This document shows, in pieces, positions 37,466-44,883 of a stretch of DNA of 64,000 nt (position 1 is its first letter; the number at the start of each line of letters is the position of its first letter). The notes under the pieces are model-generated. The model searched no databases. It had not been told where the DNA came from and was given only the letters and a program-made list of their open reading frames with translations. A program made the translations under genes and the position numbers. The stretch is from Pseudomonas helvetica (GTDB lineage Bacteria > Pseudomonadota > Gammaproteobacteria > Pseudomonadales > Pseudomonadaceae). Location: positions 494,501 to 558,500 of the forward strand of contig NZ_CP150917.1 in the NCBI RefSeq assembly GCF_039908645.1, written 5' to 3'.

Positions 37466-38586
37466 TGCAACTGGCTTTTGTCCTTTACAAATATTTTCCG
37501 TTTGGCGGATTGCAGCGCGATTTCATGCGCATCGCCCTGGAATGTCAGCAGCGCGGGCATCAGATCCGCGTTTACACGCTGATCTGGGAAGGCGATGTGC
37601 CGCCGGGTTTCGAAGTGCTGGTGGCGCCGGTCAAGGCGATCTTCAACCATCGGCGAAACGAAAAGCTGAGTGCCTGGATGGAAGCCGACCTGGCCAAGCG
37701 TCCGGTGGACCGGCTGATCGGCTTCAACAAAATGCCGGGGCTCGACGTCTACTACGCTGCGGATGGTTGTTTCGAGGACAAGGCGCAGACCCTGCGCAAT
37801 GCCCTCTATCGGCGCTGGGGTCGCTACCGGCACTTCGCCGAGTACGAGCGCGCGGTGTTCGCCAAGGATGCGAAAACCGAAGTCCTGATGATTTCCGAAG
37901 TCCAGCAGCCGCTGTTCATCAAGCATTACGACACGCCGCTTGAGCGCTTCCATCTGCTGCCACCGGGGATTGCCCTGGACCGGCGTGCGCCGGCCAATGC
38001 CGCTGAAATTCGCGCTGAATTCCGTCGCGAATTTTCCCTGGCTGACGATGACTTGTTGCTGGTGCAGATCGGGTCCGGGTTCAAGACCAAAGGTGTCGAT
38101 CGCAGCCTCAAGGCGCTGGCCGCGTTGCCAGCGGAACTGCGTAAACGTACCCGGCTGTTTGTAATTGGCCAGGACGACCCCAAAGTATTCCAGCTACAGA
38201 GTGCCACGTTGGGGCTCGGCGATAACGTGCAGTTCCTCAAGGGCCGCAGCGATATCCCGCGTTTCCTGCTCGGTGCCGACCTGTTGATCCACCCGGCGTA
38301 CAACGAAAATACCGGGACGGTATTGCTTGAAGCGCTGGTAGCGGGCTTGCCGGTGCTGGTCAGTGCGGTGTGCGGTTACGCGCATTACATCGCTGAGGCC
38401 GACAGTGGCCTGGTGCTGGACGAACCGTTCGAACAGGCGCAACTCACGCAGTACCTGACGACCATGTTGAGCGATGACGCAGCGCGTGCGGCCTGGAGCC
38501 GTAATGGCCTGGTCTTCGCTGACACGGCCGATCTCTACAGCATGCCGCAGCACGCGGCGGATGTGATTCTGGCGGAGCAACACTGA
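37465..38586 (+). CDS. waaG: LPS core glycosyltransferase WaaG
   Basis: A GT4-family transferase that adds the first hexose of the core (glucose in enterics; the pseudomonad enzyme uses a UDP-sugar) to heptose II. It has 373 residues. The N-terminus MQLAFVLYKYFPFGGLQRDF is characteristic. The nucleotide-sugar site is in VQIGSGFKTKGVDRSLKAL (about 203-221), and the E-x7-E motif in HPAYNENTGTVLLEALVAGL (about 278-297). The ATG overlaps the waaC stop and the stop overlaps the waaP ATG, so the run is translationally coupled. Confidence 0.96.
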   Translation: MQLAFVLYKYFPFGGLQRDFMRIALECQQRGHQIRVYTLIWEGDVPPGFEVLVAPVKAIFNHRRNEKLSAWMEADLAKRPVDRLIGFNKMPGLDVYYAADGCFEDKAQTLRNALYRRWGRYRHFAEYERAVFAKDAKTEVLMISEVQQPLFIKHYDTPLERFHLLPPGIALDRRAPANAAEIRAEFRREFSLADDDLLLVQIGSGFKTKGVDRSLKALAALPAELRKRTRLFVIGQDDPKVFQLQSATLGLGDNVQFLKGRSDIPRFLLGADLLIHPAYNENTGTVLLEALVAGLPVLVSAVCGYAHYIAEADSGLVLDEPFEQAQLTQYLTTMLSDDAARAAWSRNGLVFADTADLYSMPQHAADVILAEQH

Positions 38587-39392
38587 TGAAGTTGATTCTT
38601 GCCGAACCGTTCAAGAGCCTTTGGGCCGGACGCGATGCGTTCACCGAAGTCGAAGGCCTGAAGGGCGAGGTGTACCGTGAGCTCGAAGCTCGCCGGACCC
38701 TGCGCACCGAAGTGGCCGGGAACGGCTTCTTTGTGAAAATTCACCGCGGCATTGGCTGGGGCGAAATCTTCAAGAACCTGCTCACCGCCAAGCTGCCGGT
38801 ACTCGGTGCCGGCCAGGAATGGCGGGCTATCCAGCGTTTGCAGGAAGTCGGCGTGCCGACCATGACCGCCGTGGCTTACGGCGAGCGCGGCAGTAACCCG
38901 GCGGGCCAGCACTCGTTCATTGTCACCGAAGAACTGGCGCCGACTGTTAGCCTGGAAGACTTCAGCATCGATTGGGTCAAGCAGCCGCCGGAGCCAAAAC
39001 TCAAGCGCGCGCTGATCGCCGAAGTGGCGCGCATGACCGGCATGATGCACCGTGCCGGGGTCAACCACCGCGACTGCTACATCTGCCACTTTCTGCTGCA
39101 CACTGATAAACCGGTGACAGCCGACGACTTCAAGCTCTCGGTGATTGATTTGCACCGTGCCCAGACCCGCCGGGCGATCACCCGGCGCTGGCGTAACAAG
39201 GATCTGGCGGCGTTGTATTTCTCGGCGCTGGATATCGGCCTGACGCGTCGCGACAAGCTGCGTTTCCTCAAAGGTTACTTCCAGCAACCCTTGCGTCAGA
39301 TTTTGCGTGAGGAAGCGTCGTTGCTGGCGTGGCTCGAGGGCAAGGCCAACAAGCTTTATGAACGCAAGCAGCGCTATGGAGATGCGCTCTGA
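38586..39392 (+). CDS. waaP: LPS core heptose I kinase
   Basis: Phosphorylates heptose I of the inner core, a step essential for outer membrane integrity in P. aeruginosa. It has 268 residues with a eukaryote-like kinase fold. The ATP-site region is GNGFFVKIHRGIGWGEIFKN, the catalytic loop HRDCYICHFLL (about 160) has the catalytic Asp, and VIDLHRAQTRR (about 185) has the metal-binding Asp. The length is normal. It is coupled to waaG by overlap. Confidence 0.97.
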   Translation: MKLILAEPFKSLWAGRDAFTEVEGLKGEVYRELEARRTLRTEVAGNGFFVKIHRGIGWGEIFKNLLTAKLPVLGAGQEWRAIQRLQEVGVPTMTAVAYGERGSNPAGQHSFIVTEELAPTVSLEDFSIDWVKQPPEPKLKRALIAEVARMTGMMHRAGVNHRDCYICHFLLHTDKPVTADDFKLSVIDLHRAQTRRAITRRWRNKDLAALYFSALDIGLTRRDKLRFLKGYFQQPLRQILREEASLLAWLEGKANKLYERKQRYGDAL

Positions 39393-39499
39393 TGGTGGGG
39401 ATGGAGCCTGAAACTGCTGTACTGCCAAGAGTCTCGACTCAAGGCCTTCGACACGCGCCGGAACCGGAAGAGCGTGAGACTCTCAAGGGATACGAATGA
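39392..39499 (+). CDS. Small open frame (35 aa) bridging waaP and the next kinase gene
   Basis: It begins at the ATG overlapping the waaP stop (39390-39394, TGATG) and ends in a TGA overlapping the next gene's ATG (ATGA at 39496-39499). The peptide starts MVGMEPETAVLPRVSTQG and ends ETLKGYE. The perfect overlap at both ends shows that translation can pass continuously from waaP to the next kinase. It may be a true small gene, a coupling spacer, or what is left of a deleted kinase gene (P. aeruginosa has one more kinase gene here). No domain is seen. Confidence 0.4.
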   Translation: MVGMEPETAVLPRVSTQGLRHAPEPEERETLKGYE

Positions 39500-40248
39500 C
39501 TGATTTTCTGGCCACTGACGACCGCGAACTGCTGGAGCGTCATGGCCTCGACGGGTTCGATGCCCTATGGACCAGGCGGCTCGATGCAGTGGATGAGCCG
39601 AACACGTCACAAGACGGTTGGAGCAGCGTTTTCAGGCTGGATCTTGAGGGTAATGGTTACTACCTCAAACGACAGAGCAACTACTTGACGCGGTCCTTGT
39701 TCCGGCCGTTTGGCGAGCCCAGTTTTGCCCGTGAGTTTCGTAACATCAGCCGCTACCAACAGTTGGGAATTCCAGCGCTGCAGGCGGTATTTTTTGGTGA
39801 GCGCAAGCTAGAGGGTGAAGTTCGGGCGATTCTGCTGACGCGTGCACTGGACGGCTGGAATGATCTGGATTCGCTGCTGGAGCAGTGGTCGGGTCTCAGT
39901 GATGCGCAGCAGGCGGGGATTCTGCGTGCCTGTGCGCGGCTTGCACGTCGGCTGCACGATGTGGGTCAAGTGCACGGCTGCTTTTATCCCAAGCACATTT
40001 TTTTGCGGCCTGCTGGCGATGGTTATCAGGCGCAACTGATCGATCTGGAGAAAACCCGGCCGCTGCTGTTTGGTCAGCGCGACCGGATCAAGGATCTGGA
40101 GCCGTTGGTACGCCGGGCGCCGGTCTGGACTTGCGAGGAGGTGCGGCTGTTGCTGGCAACTTATCTGAATCAGTCGGCGAATAGCCCGCAGGTCGAGCGT
40201 TGGGTGCAGCGCCTGATCGCTCGACGCAGCCACAAGGAGACGCGTTGA
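39496..40248 (+). CDS. LPS kinase, InaA/WaaP family (Wap-type)
   Basis: A probable sugar kinase for the LPS core, 250 residues. Kinase motifs are GNGYYLKRQSNYLTRSLF (ATP-site Lys, about 53-70), HGCFYPKHIFL (catalytic-loop position, about 157, with Cys-Phe-Tyr where Asp is usual) and LIDLEKTRPLL (metal-binding Asp, about 180). The catalytic loop lacks the HxD seen in WaaP, so activity is less certain. It is coupled to the neighbours by ATGA and TGATG overlaps. It corresponds by position to the P. aeruginosa PA5008-PA5007 genes; I cannot say which one. Confidence 0.85.
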   Translation: MTDFLATDDRELLERHGLDGFDALWTRRLDAVDEPNTSQDGWSSVFRLDLEGNGYYLKRQSNYLTRSLFRPFGEPSFAREFRNISRYQQLGIPALQAVFFGERKLEGEVRAILLTRALDGWNDLDSLLEQWSGLSDAQQAGILRACARLARRLHDVGQVHGCFYPKHIFLRPAGDGYQAQLIDLEKTRPLLFGQRDRIKDLEPLVRRAPVWTCEEVRLLLATYLNQSANSPQVERWVQRLIARRSHKETR

Positions 40249-41687
40249 TGCGTTTGTCTGAACTGAAAAGCGCCGGTCGTACGCCAGACTTGCCATTGAG
40301 CATCGAGCTGGCGGACGCCGCAGGCCCGGCGCAGTTGCAACTGCTCAGCGTGTTGCGGGTTTTGCCGGGCCAGCGTTACGTGGGCGCCGCTGTTTGGCGT
40401 GGGCGTCCGGTGCTGGCCAAACTGTTGGTGGGCAGCAAGGCAGCGCGGCATTTTCAGCGTGAGCTGGACGGTGTCCGTCTGCTCGCCGCTCAAGGCCTGA
40501 CCACACCGAGGCTGCTGGCCGATGGCCTGAAGGATGGCGAGGGCGGCTGGCTGCTGTTCGATTTCCTCGAAGGCGCTGAAAGCCTCGGCGATGCCTGGAA
40601 GCAGGTCGAAGCGCTGCCGGCGCTGGCGGACGAGCAAGCGGCGGTGTTGGCCGAGGCGCTGGGCGCCATCGGTCAATTGCACAGCAAGGGCTTGTGGCAG
40701 GAAGACTTGCACCTGGACAACCTGTTGCGCCACGACGGCCAACTGTATTTGATCGACGGTGCGGGGATTCGGGTCGAGCAGGCTGGTCAGCCGTTGTCTC
40801 GACAAAAAGTCCTGGAGAACCTCGGGGTGTTTTTCGCTCAGTTGCCCAAGTCGCTTGAGCCGTTCACCGAAGAATTGCTGGTGTATTACCTGTTGAGTAA
40901 CGGCGAGCATGCCTTGCCACTGGAAGCTTTGCAGAAGCAGGTCGACAAGGTCCGCAGTTGGCGTTTGAAAGACTTCCTGATCAAGGTCGGCCGCGAATGC
41001 ACGTTGTTCAGTGTGCAGCGCGGGGCGTTCGGTTTGCGCGCGATTCGTCGCGAGGAAGAAGCGGCCATGTTGCCGGTATTGGCGCAGGCCGATGCGTTGC
41101 TCGATCAGGGGCATCTGTACAAGACCGGTGGTGCGGCGAGTGTTGGCAAGGTCGAGGTGGCGGGGCGCACGCTGCTGGTCAAGCGCTACAACATCAAGGG
41201 CGTTGCCCATTGGTTCAAGCGCTTCTGGCGCCCGAGTCGCGCCTGGCATTCATGGCGCGAGGGGCATCGCCTGGGGTTCCTCGGTATCGCTACGCCCAAG
41301 CCGTTGGCGCTGTTGGAGAAGCGTTTTTTCTGGCTGCGCAGTCGGGCCTATCTGATTACCGAGTACCTTTCGGGGCCGGACATTATTGAGCGCTTTGCGC
41401 CGTTCGTTGAGAGTGGTGAGGCGCCTGAAGCTGAGTTGCTGGCGCTGGATCATTTGTTTGCCGAGCTGATTCGCGAGCGGATCAGTCATGGGGATTTCAA
41501 GGGGCATAATCTGTTTTGGGACAAGGATCGCTGGTCGTTGATCGATCTGGATTCGATGTGTCAGCACGGTTCGCTGAGTAGTTTTGCTCCGGCGTATGCG
41601 CGGGATCGGGCGCGGTTTATGCGTAACTGGCCTGAGGGCAGTGCGCTGTATCGGGTGATTGATCAGCGGTTGCCCAAGAATGTGTAG
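40248..41687 (+). CDS. Two-domain LPS core kinase, PA5006 (WapQ) type
   Basis: A 479-residue protein with two kinase-like halves. The first half has LAKLLVGSKAARHFQRELDG, the catalytic loop QEDLHLDNLLRH (about 160) and LIDGAGIRVEQ. The second half has LLVKRYNIKGVAHWFKRFWR, the loop SHGDFKGHNLFWD (about 412) and LIDLDSMCQHG. Both halves keep catalytic and metal Asp residues. The ATG at 40248 overlaps the preceding stop; an upstream in-frame ATG (40200) is rejected. By length and order it matches P. aeruginosa PA5006, assigned to core phosphorylation. The last gene of the coupled run; repeats follow. Confidence 0.87.
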   Translation: MRLSELKSAGRTPDLPLSIELADAAGPAQLQLLSVLRVLPGQRYVGAAVWRGRPVLAKLLVGSKAARHFQRELDGVRLLAAQGLTTPRLLADGLKDGEGGWLLFDFLEGAESLGDAWKQVEALPALADEQAAVLAEALGAIGQLHSKGLWQEDLHLDNLLRHDGQLYLIDGAGIRVEQAGQPLSRQKVLENLGVFFAQLPKSLEPFTEELLVYYLLSNGEHALPLEALQKQVDKVRSWRLKDFLIKVGRECTLFSVQRGAFGLRAIRREEEAAMLPVLAQADALLDQGHLYKTGGAASVGKVEVAGRTLLVKRYNIKGVAHWFKRFWRPSRAWHSWREGHRLGFLGIATPKPLALLEKRFFWLRSRAYLITEYLSGPDIIERFAPFVESGEAPEAELLALDHLFAELIRERISHGDFKGHNLFWDKDRWSLIDLDSMCQHGSLSSFAPAYARDRARFMRNWPEGSALYRVIDQRLPKNV

Positions 41688-41692
41688 GCGCT

Positions 41693-41818
41693 GAGCTTGC
41701 TTGCGATGGCGGCCTGACAGCCGACCAACCTCTCGCAGATGTACATAGATCTACTGTGGGAGCCGAGCTTGCTCGCGATGACGGCCTGACAGCCGACCCA
41801 TCTCTTGCAGGTGTACAT
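41693..41818. repeat. Two direct 54-bp repeats, 72-bp period
   Basis: 41693-41746 and 41765-41818 match at 48 of 54 positions and share GGCCTGACAGCCGACC. Each contains a REP-like GAGCTTGCTYGCGATG core. Confidence 0.8.
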
Positions 41819-41820
41819 AT

Positions 41821-42190
41821 CCATTCCTGCGGTAACGGCCGCTTGCGGTTTCGCCTGACGGCGACTCACTTTTTTTACAAGCGCCTAAAAAAAGTAAGCA
41901 AAAAAAACGCTCGCCCCAAGCGTACGGCACCTCGCCTAGGCTCGGCGTCCCCTCACTCCGGTGTCCATCAGGGGGCATCGCCTACGGTCTGCTTCGCGAC
42001 GACCTCCTCTCGATGTGTCCGGCTGCGCCGTACGGCGCTGCGCGCCCACCCCCTGATGAACACCTGCGCTCGGCCTCCCGATAGGGGCGGGTGGATCAAA
42101 ATCAACAGCAAAGCACGGCGGCCTACCGGCCGGCCTGAGTGGTTGGAGCGCGTACGGCTTAGATCTCGTTTGATCGTTCGCGGATATATA
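41821..42190. repeat. Non-coding block resembling a dispersed Pseudomonas extragenic repeat
   Basis: No credible gene is found here. An ACTTTTTTT (41868-41876) and AAAAAAAGT (41887-41895) hairpin is followed by an A-rich tract and GC-rich text with many short palindromes. I recall closely similar blocks between genes in fluorescens-group genomes, so it is probably a multi-copy extragenic element. That is recall, not a search result. Confidence 0.5.
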
Positions 42191-42191
42191 C

Positions 42192-42233
42192 AGATCAAAA
42201 CGGTGGGGCGGACCGGGCGGCCCTCCCCACCGT
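42192..42233 (-). terminator. Terminator of the DUF6124 gene
   Basis: ACGGTGGGG and CCCCACCGT arms (42233-42225 and 42208-42200) with further internal pairing, followed on the minus strand by TTTT. It begins 6 bp after the stop. Confidence 0.85.
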
Positions 42234-42238
42234 GCGTG

Positions 42239-42610
42239 TTACGGCGCTTCTGGCTGATCGAAATTATCCAGTGCCCGGTTCACCAACAATTCCCCCAACG
42301 AGATCATCTGCTGAATTGCCAGCGCTACATGTCGGCGGGTGCCTTCAAGCTCGAAGGCCAGGTCGCTCGCCAGCACATTGACCGAGGCGAGGGTTTCCGA
42401 GGCGTGCGCCAACAGCGTCTCATTATCCAGATCAGGGATGACCGCGAAGATGTTGGAGGGACGTTTGTCGGGCAAGTTGCCCTTGTCGAATGGTGGTTTG
42501 AGGTAGTGATCCAGCGCCCGTTCGGCGGCGTCGTGGAGTTTTTTCGAGTCGTTGGAGGCGTAGGGGGAAGTGCTTGGGGTTTCAGGGGGATTTGGAGTGA
42601 CTTTGTGCAT
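42239..42610 (-). CDS. DUF6124 family protein
   Basis: A small cytoplasmic protein of 123 residues, of unknown function, from a family common in fluorescens-group pseudomonads. It has a Pro-rich N-terminus (TPNPPETPSTSPYASNDS), then a predicted helical bundle (LHDAAERALDHYLK; DNETLLAHASETLASVNVLA; VALAIQQMISLGELLVNRAL). The ATG at 42610 follows a strong AAGGAG with 7-nt spacing. That site is perfectly complementary to an upstream leader segment. The reading frame stays open 47 codons further upstream, but those codons cover the structured leader. It is inserted between the kinase and carbamoyltransferase genes of the LPS locus. Confidence 0.85.
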   Translation of the reverse strand: MHKVTPNPPETPSTSPYASNDSKKLHDAAERALDHYLKPPFDKGNLPDKRPSNIFAVIPDLDNETLLAHASETLASVNVLASDLAFELEGTRRHVALAIQQMISLGELLVNRALDNFDQPEAP

Positions 42611-42745
42611 GGTGAAGCTCCTTGATGAGTGGAGCCGCCACTGATCGCCGCGACGCGATGGGAGGTGGCAGCTGTACGCAGGTTCGCGGACCGGGGCATC
42701 AAGGAACCCGGCATACCCGAAGGTATCCCGCGCACAGCCGCCATA
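42611..42745 (-). promoter_or_regulatory. Structured leader of the DUF6124 mRNA with anti-Shine-Dalgarno
   Basis: On the minus strand CATCAAGGA (42627-42619), which contains the Shine-Dalgarno, is exactly complementary to TCCTTGATG (42705-42697). G-U and G-C pairs extend this to about 12 bp. Between them lies an 8-bp stem GCTGCCAC/GTGGCGGC (42672-42665 with 42641-42634) topped by a small ATCGC/GCGAT hairpin. The anti-SD can alternatively sit in the loop of a CCGGG/CCCGG hairpin (42711-42691). A UUCG tetraloop hairpin (42726-42713) precedes it. This layout suits translational control by an RNA switch. Confidence 0.6.
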
Positions 42746-42764
42746 ACGCAAAGCAGTAGACGAT

Positions 42765-42852
42765 AAAAAAGCGCCAACTGAAAGGAAATGATGGCGCTAT
42801 GCGCCTTGATTGATCCGGGCCGCGACGCCCGGTCGCTGAATTGGCAGCGACC
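42765..42852 (-). ncRNA. Candidate attenuator or small RNA with intrinsic terminator
   Basis: Reading leftward: a perfect 8-bp hairpin (42852-42845 with 42838-42831), a 6-bp CCGGGC/GCCCGG hairpin (42832-42815), then AGCGCCA/TGGCGCT (42798-42792 with 42776-42770) ending in a run of T (42770-42765). No gene lies to its right on this strand before 43125. It is therefore either a free small RNA or the 5' part of the DUF6124 leader where transcription can stop. The promoter would lie near or beyond 42880 and is not identified. Confidence 0.5.
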
Positions 42853-43028
42853 ACCAGAGACTAGTCACGCGGCTTCCCACCAGCAACCTGAAAAACATGT
42901 CGGATGCTTCCCTGAAACCTACAGGCTTTATAAACATCGTTCTTTTTGCCGTCGTCGCTTGCTGTGTCCTGTTGAATATGAACTTTGTGCGTCAAACAAC
43001 CTCTGGGTCATTCCCGCCATCTTTACGC

Positions 43029-43034
43029 TATAAT
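43029..43034 (+). promoter_or_regulatory. Candidate -10 box for the carbamoyltransferase operon
   Basis: A perfect TATAAT about 90 bp before the GTG start, with only a weak -35 (GTCATT at 43007-43012, 16-bp spacer). The rest of 42853-43028 shows no gene. Confidence 0.45.
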
Positions 43035-43125
43035 CCCGCCCTTTAGCTGTTTCTCGCCCTTTTGCGAGGACACATTATTTCCAGGCGCCTGTCGCCTGCA
43101 TGCAGACTTAAGAGGCTAGACCCCT

Positions 43126-44883
43126 GTGGCATTGACGATTCTTGGCCTGTCCGGCGCCCTTAGCCATGATCCTTCCGCAGCCTTGTACATCGACGGCAAG
43201 CTGGTCGCGGCTGCTGAAGAAGAGCGCTTCGTACGCGATAAACATGCAAAGAACCGCATGCCTTACGAATCGGCGAAGTTCTGTCTGGAACAGGCTGGCA
43301 TCAAACCTTCCGACGTTGACGTAGTGGCGATCCCGTTTGCCCCGATCAGCCTGTTTGGCAAGGCCCGCTGGCACTACGCCAAGCGTTACTGGTACGCCCC
43401 GGATCGCGCGCTTGACGCGATCCTGATGGGCAACCGTCGCTACAAGCGCTATCGCAACAAGATTGTCTGGTGCCTCGAGCAACTGGGCTTCGATCCGAAG
43501 AAAATCAAGATCCAGCCGGTCGAGCATCATCTGGCTCACGCCTCCAGCGCCTACCACTGCTCCGGTTTCAAAGAGAAAACCGCGATCCTCGGGATCGACG
43601 GCAAGGGCGAGTACGCCACGACCTTCTTCGGTTATGGCGAGAACGGCAAGATCCACAAGATCAAGGAATTCTTCGATCCGGATTCCCTCGGTGGCCTGTA
43701 CGGCGCGATCACCGAGTTTCTCGGTTTTGAAATGCTCGACGGTGAGTTCAAGGTCATGGGCATGGCGCCATACGGCGACGCCAGCAAATATGATTTCTCC
43801 CGCCTGGCGTCATTCGAAAACGGTGAGCTGGTGATCAACACCGATTACGCCAACGTCATCGGCCTGCGTCGCTACAAAGAAAAGGGCAAGGGTTTCTACT
43901 TCTCGCCGAAGCTGATCGAGTGGCTGGGGCCGAAACGCGAAGGCGATATCGCTGACGAGCCGTACATCCATTACGCCGCGAGCATGCAAGCGCTGTTCGA
44001 GAAACTGGCGTTGCAGATGATCGACTACTACCTGGGCGACGTGCTCAAGGAAACCGGCAAGCTGGCGTTTGCTGGCGGCTGTGCGTTGAACGTCAAGCTG
44101 AACCAGAAAATCATCGCTCGCGACGACATCAAAGAGTTGTTCGTACAGCCTGCGTCCGGCGATGCCGGCACGGCGGTGGGTGCTGCGGCTTACGTGTCCC
44201 ACGCCCGTGGCGTACCGGTCGAGAAGATGGAGCACGTTTACCTCGGCCCGTCGTACAGCAACGAAGACGTGATCGCGGCTTGTGCTCGTCACCCGAGCGC
44301 ACCCAAGTGGCGCAAGCTCGATGACATGCCGGAGAAGATCGCCAAAATCATGGTCGACGGTAATCCGGTGGCCTGGTTCCAGGGGCGCATGGAGTTCGGT
44401 CCGCGTGCGTTGGGCGGTCGTTCGATCATCGGTTGCCCGAGCGCCACTGGCGTGGCTGACCGGATCAACCATCAGATCAAGTTCCGCGAGCGCTGGAGGC
44501 CTTTCTGCCCGTCGATGCTCGACACCGTGGCGCCGCAGATGATCAAGATCGATCATCCGGCACCGTTCATGACCTTCACCTTCGAAGTGGCTGAAGAGTG
44601 GAAAACCCGCGTGCCGGAAGTCGTCCATGAAGACGGTACGTCCCGTGCCCAGGTGCTCAAGCGCGAATACAATCCGCGTTACTACGACATGATGAAAGCG
44701 CTGGAAGTGCTGACCGGTAACGGCGTGTCGCTGAACACCTCGCTGAACCGCCGCGGCGAGCCGATGATCTGCTCGCCGACCGACGCCCTGAACATGTTCT
44801 TCGGCTCCGATCTACAGTATCTGATCATGGAAGACATTCTGGTGGTCAAAGACGGCGCGGACGCTTATGACACGCTCGGCTGA
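43126..44883 (+). CDS. wapO: Carbamoyltransferase of the LPS core (NodU/CmcH family)
   Basis: Transfers a carbamoyl group from carbamoyl phosphate; the P. aeruginosa counterpart at this position (PA5005) carbamoylates heptose II. It has 585 residues from a GTG at 43126 after AGAGG. The N-terminal Kae1/YrdC-like domain includes LSGALSHDPSAALYIDGKL, AAAEEERFVRDKHAKNRMP and the metal-site HHLAHASSAYHCSGF (about 128-142). The C-terminal domain has WFQGRMEFGPRALGGRSIIG (about 418-437). Length is normal for the family. The symbol follows synteny with P. aeruginosa. Confidence 0.88.
   Translation: MALTILGLSGALSHDPSAALYIDGKLVAAAEEERFVRDKHAKNRMPYESAKFCLEQAGIKPSDVDVVAIPFAPISLFGKARWHYAKRYWYAPDRALDAILMGNRRYKRYRNKIVWCLEQLGFDPKKIKIQPVEHHLAHASSAYHCSGFKEKTAILGIDGKGEYATTFFGYGENGKIHKIKEFFDPDSLGGLYGAITEFLGFEMLDGEFKVMGMAPYGDASKYDFSRLASFENGELVINTDYANVIGLRRYKEKGKGFYFSPKLIEWLGPKREGDIADEPYIHYAASMQALFEKLALQMIDYYLGDVLKETGKLAFAGGCALNVKLNQKIIARDDIKELFVQPASGDAGTAVGAAAYVSHARGVPVEKMEHVYLGPSYSNEDVIAACARHPSAPKWRKLDDMPEKIAKIMVDGNPVAWFQGRMEFGPRALGGRSIIGCPSATGVADRINHQIKFRERWRPFCPSMLDTVAPQMIKIDHPAPFMTFTFEVAEEWKTRVPEVVHEDGTSRAQVLKREYNPRYYDMMKALEVLTGNGVSLNTSLNRRGEPMICSPTDALNMFFGSDLQYLIMEDILVVKDGADAYDTLG

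Noticed and set aside
41821..42190. Insertion sequence or integron fragment
   Set aside because: No transposase or integrase remnant and no terminal inverted repeats could be found; a dispersed extragenic repeat fits better.
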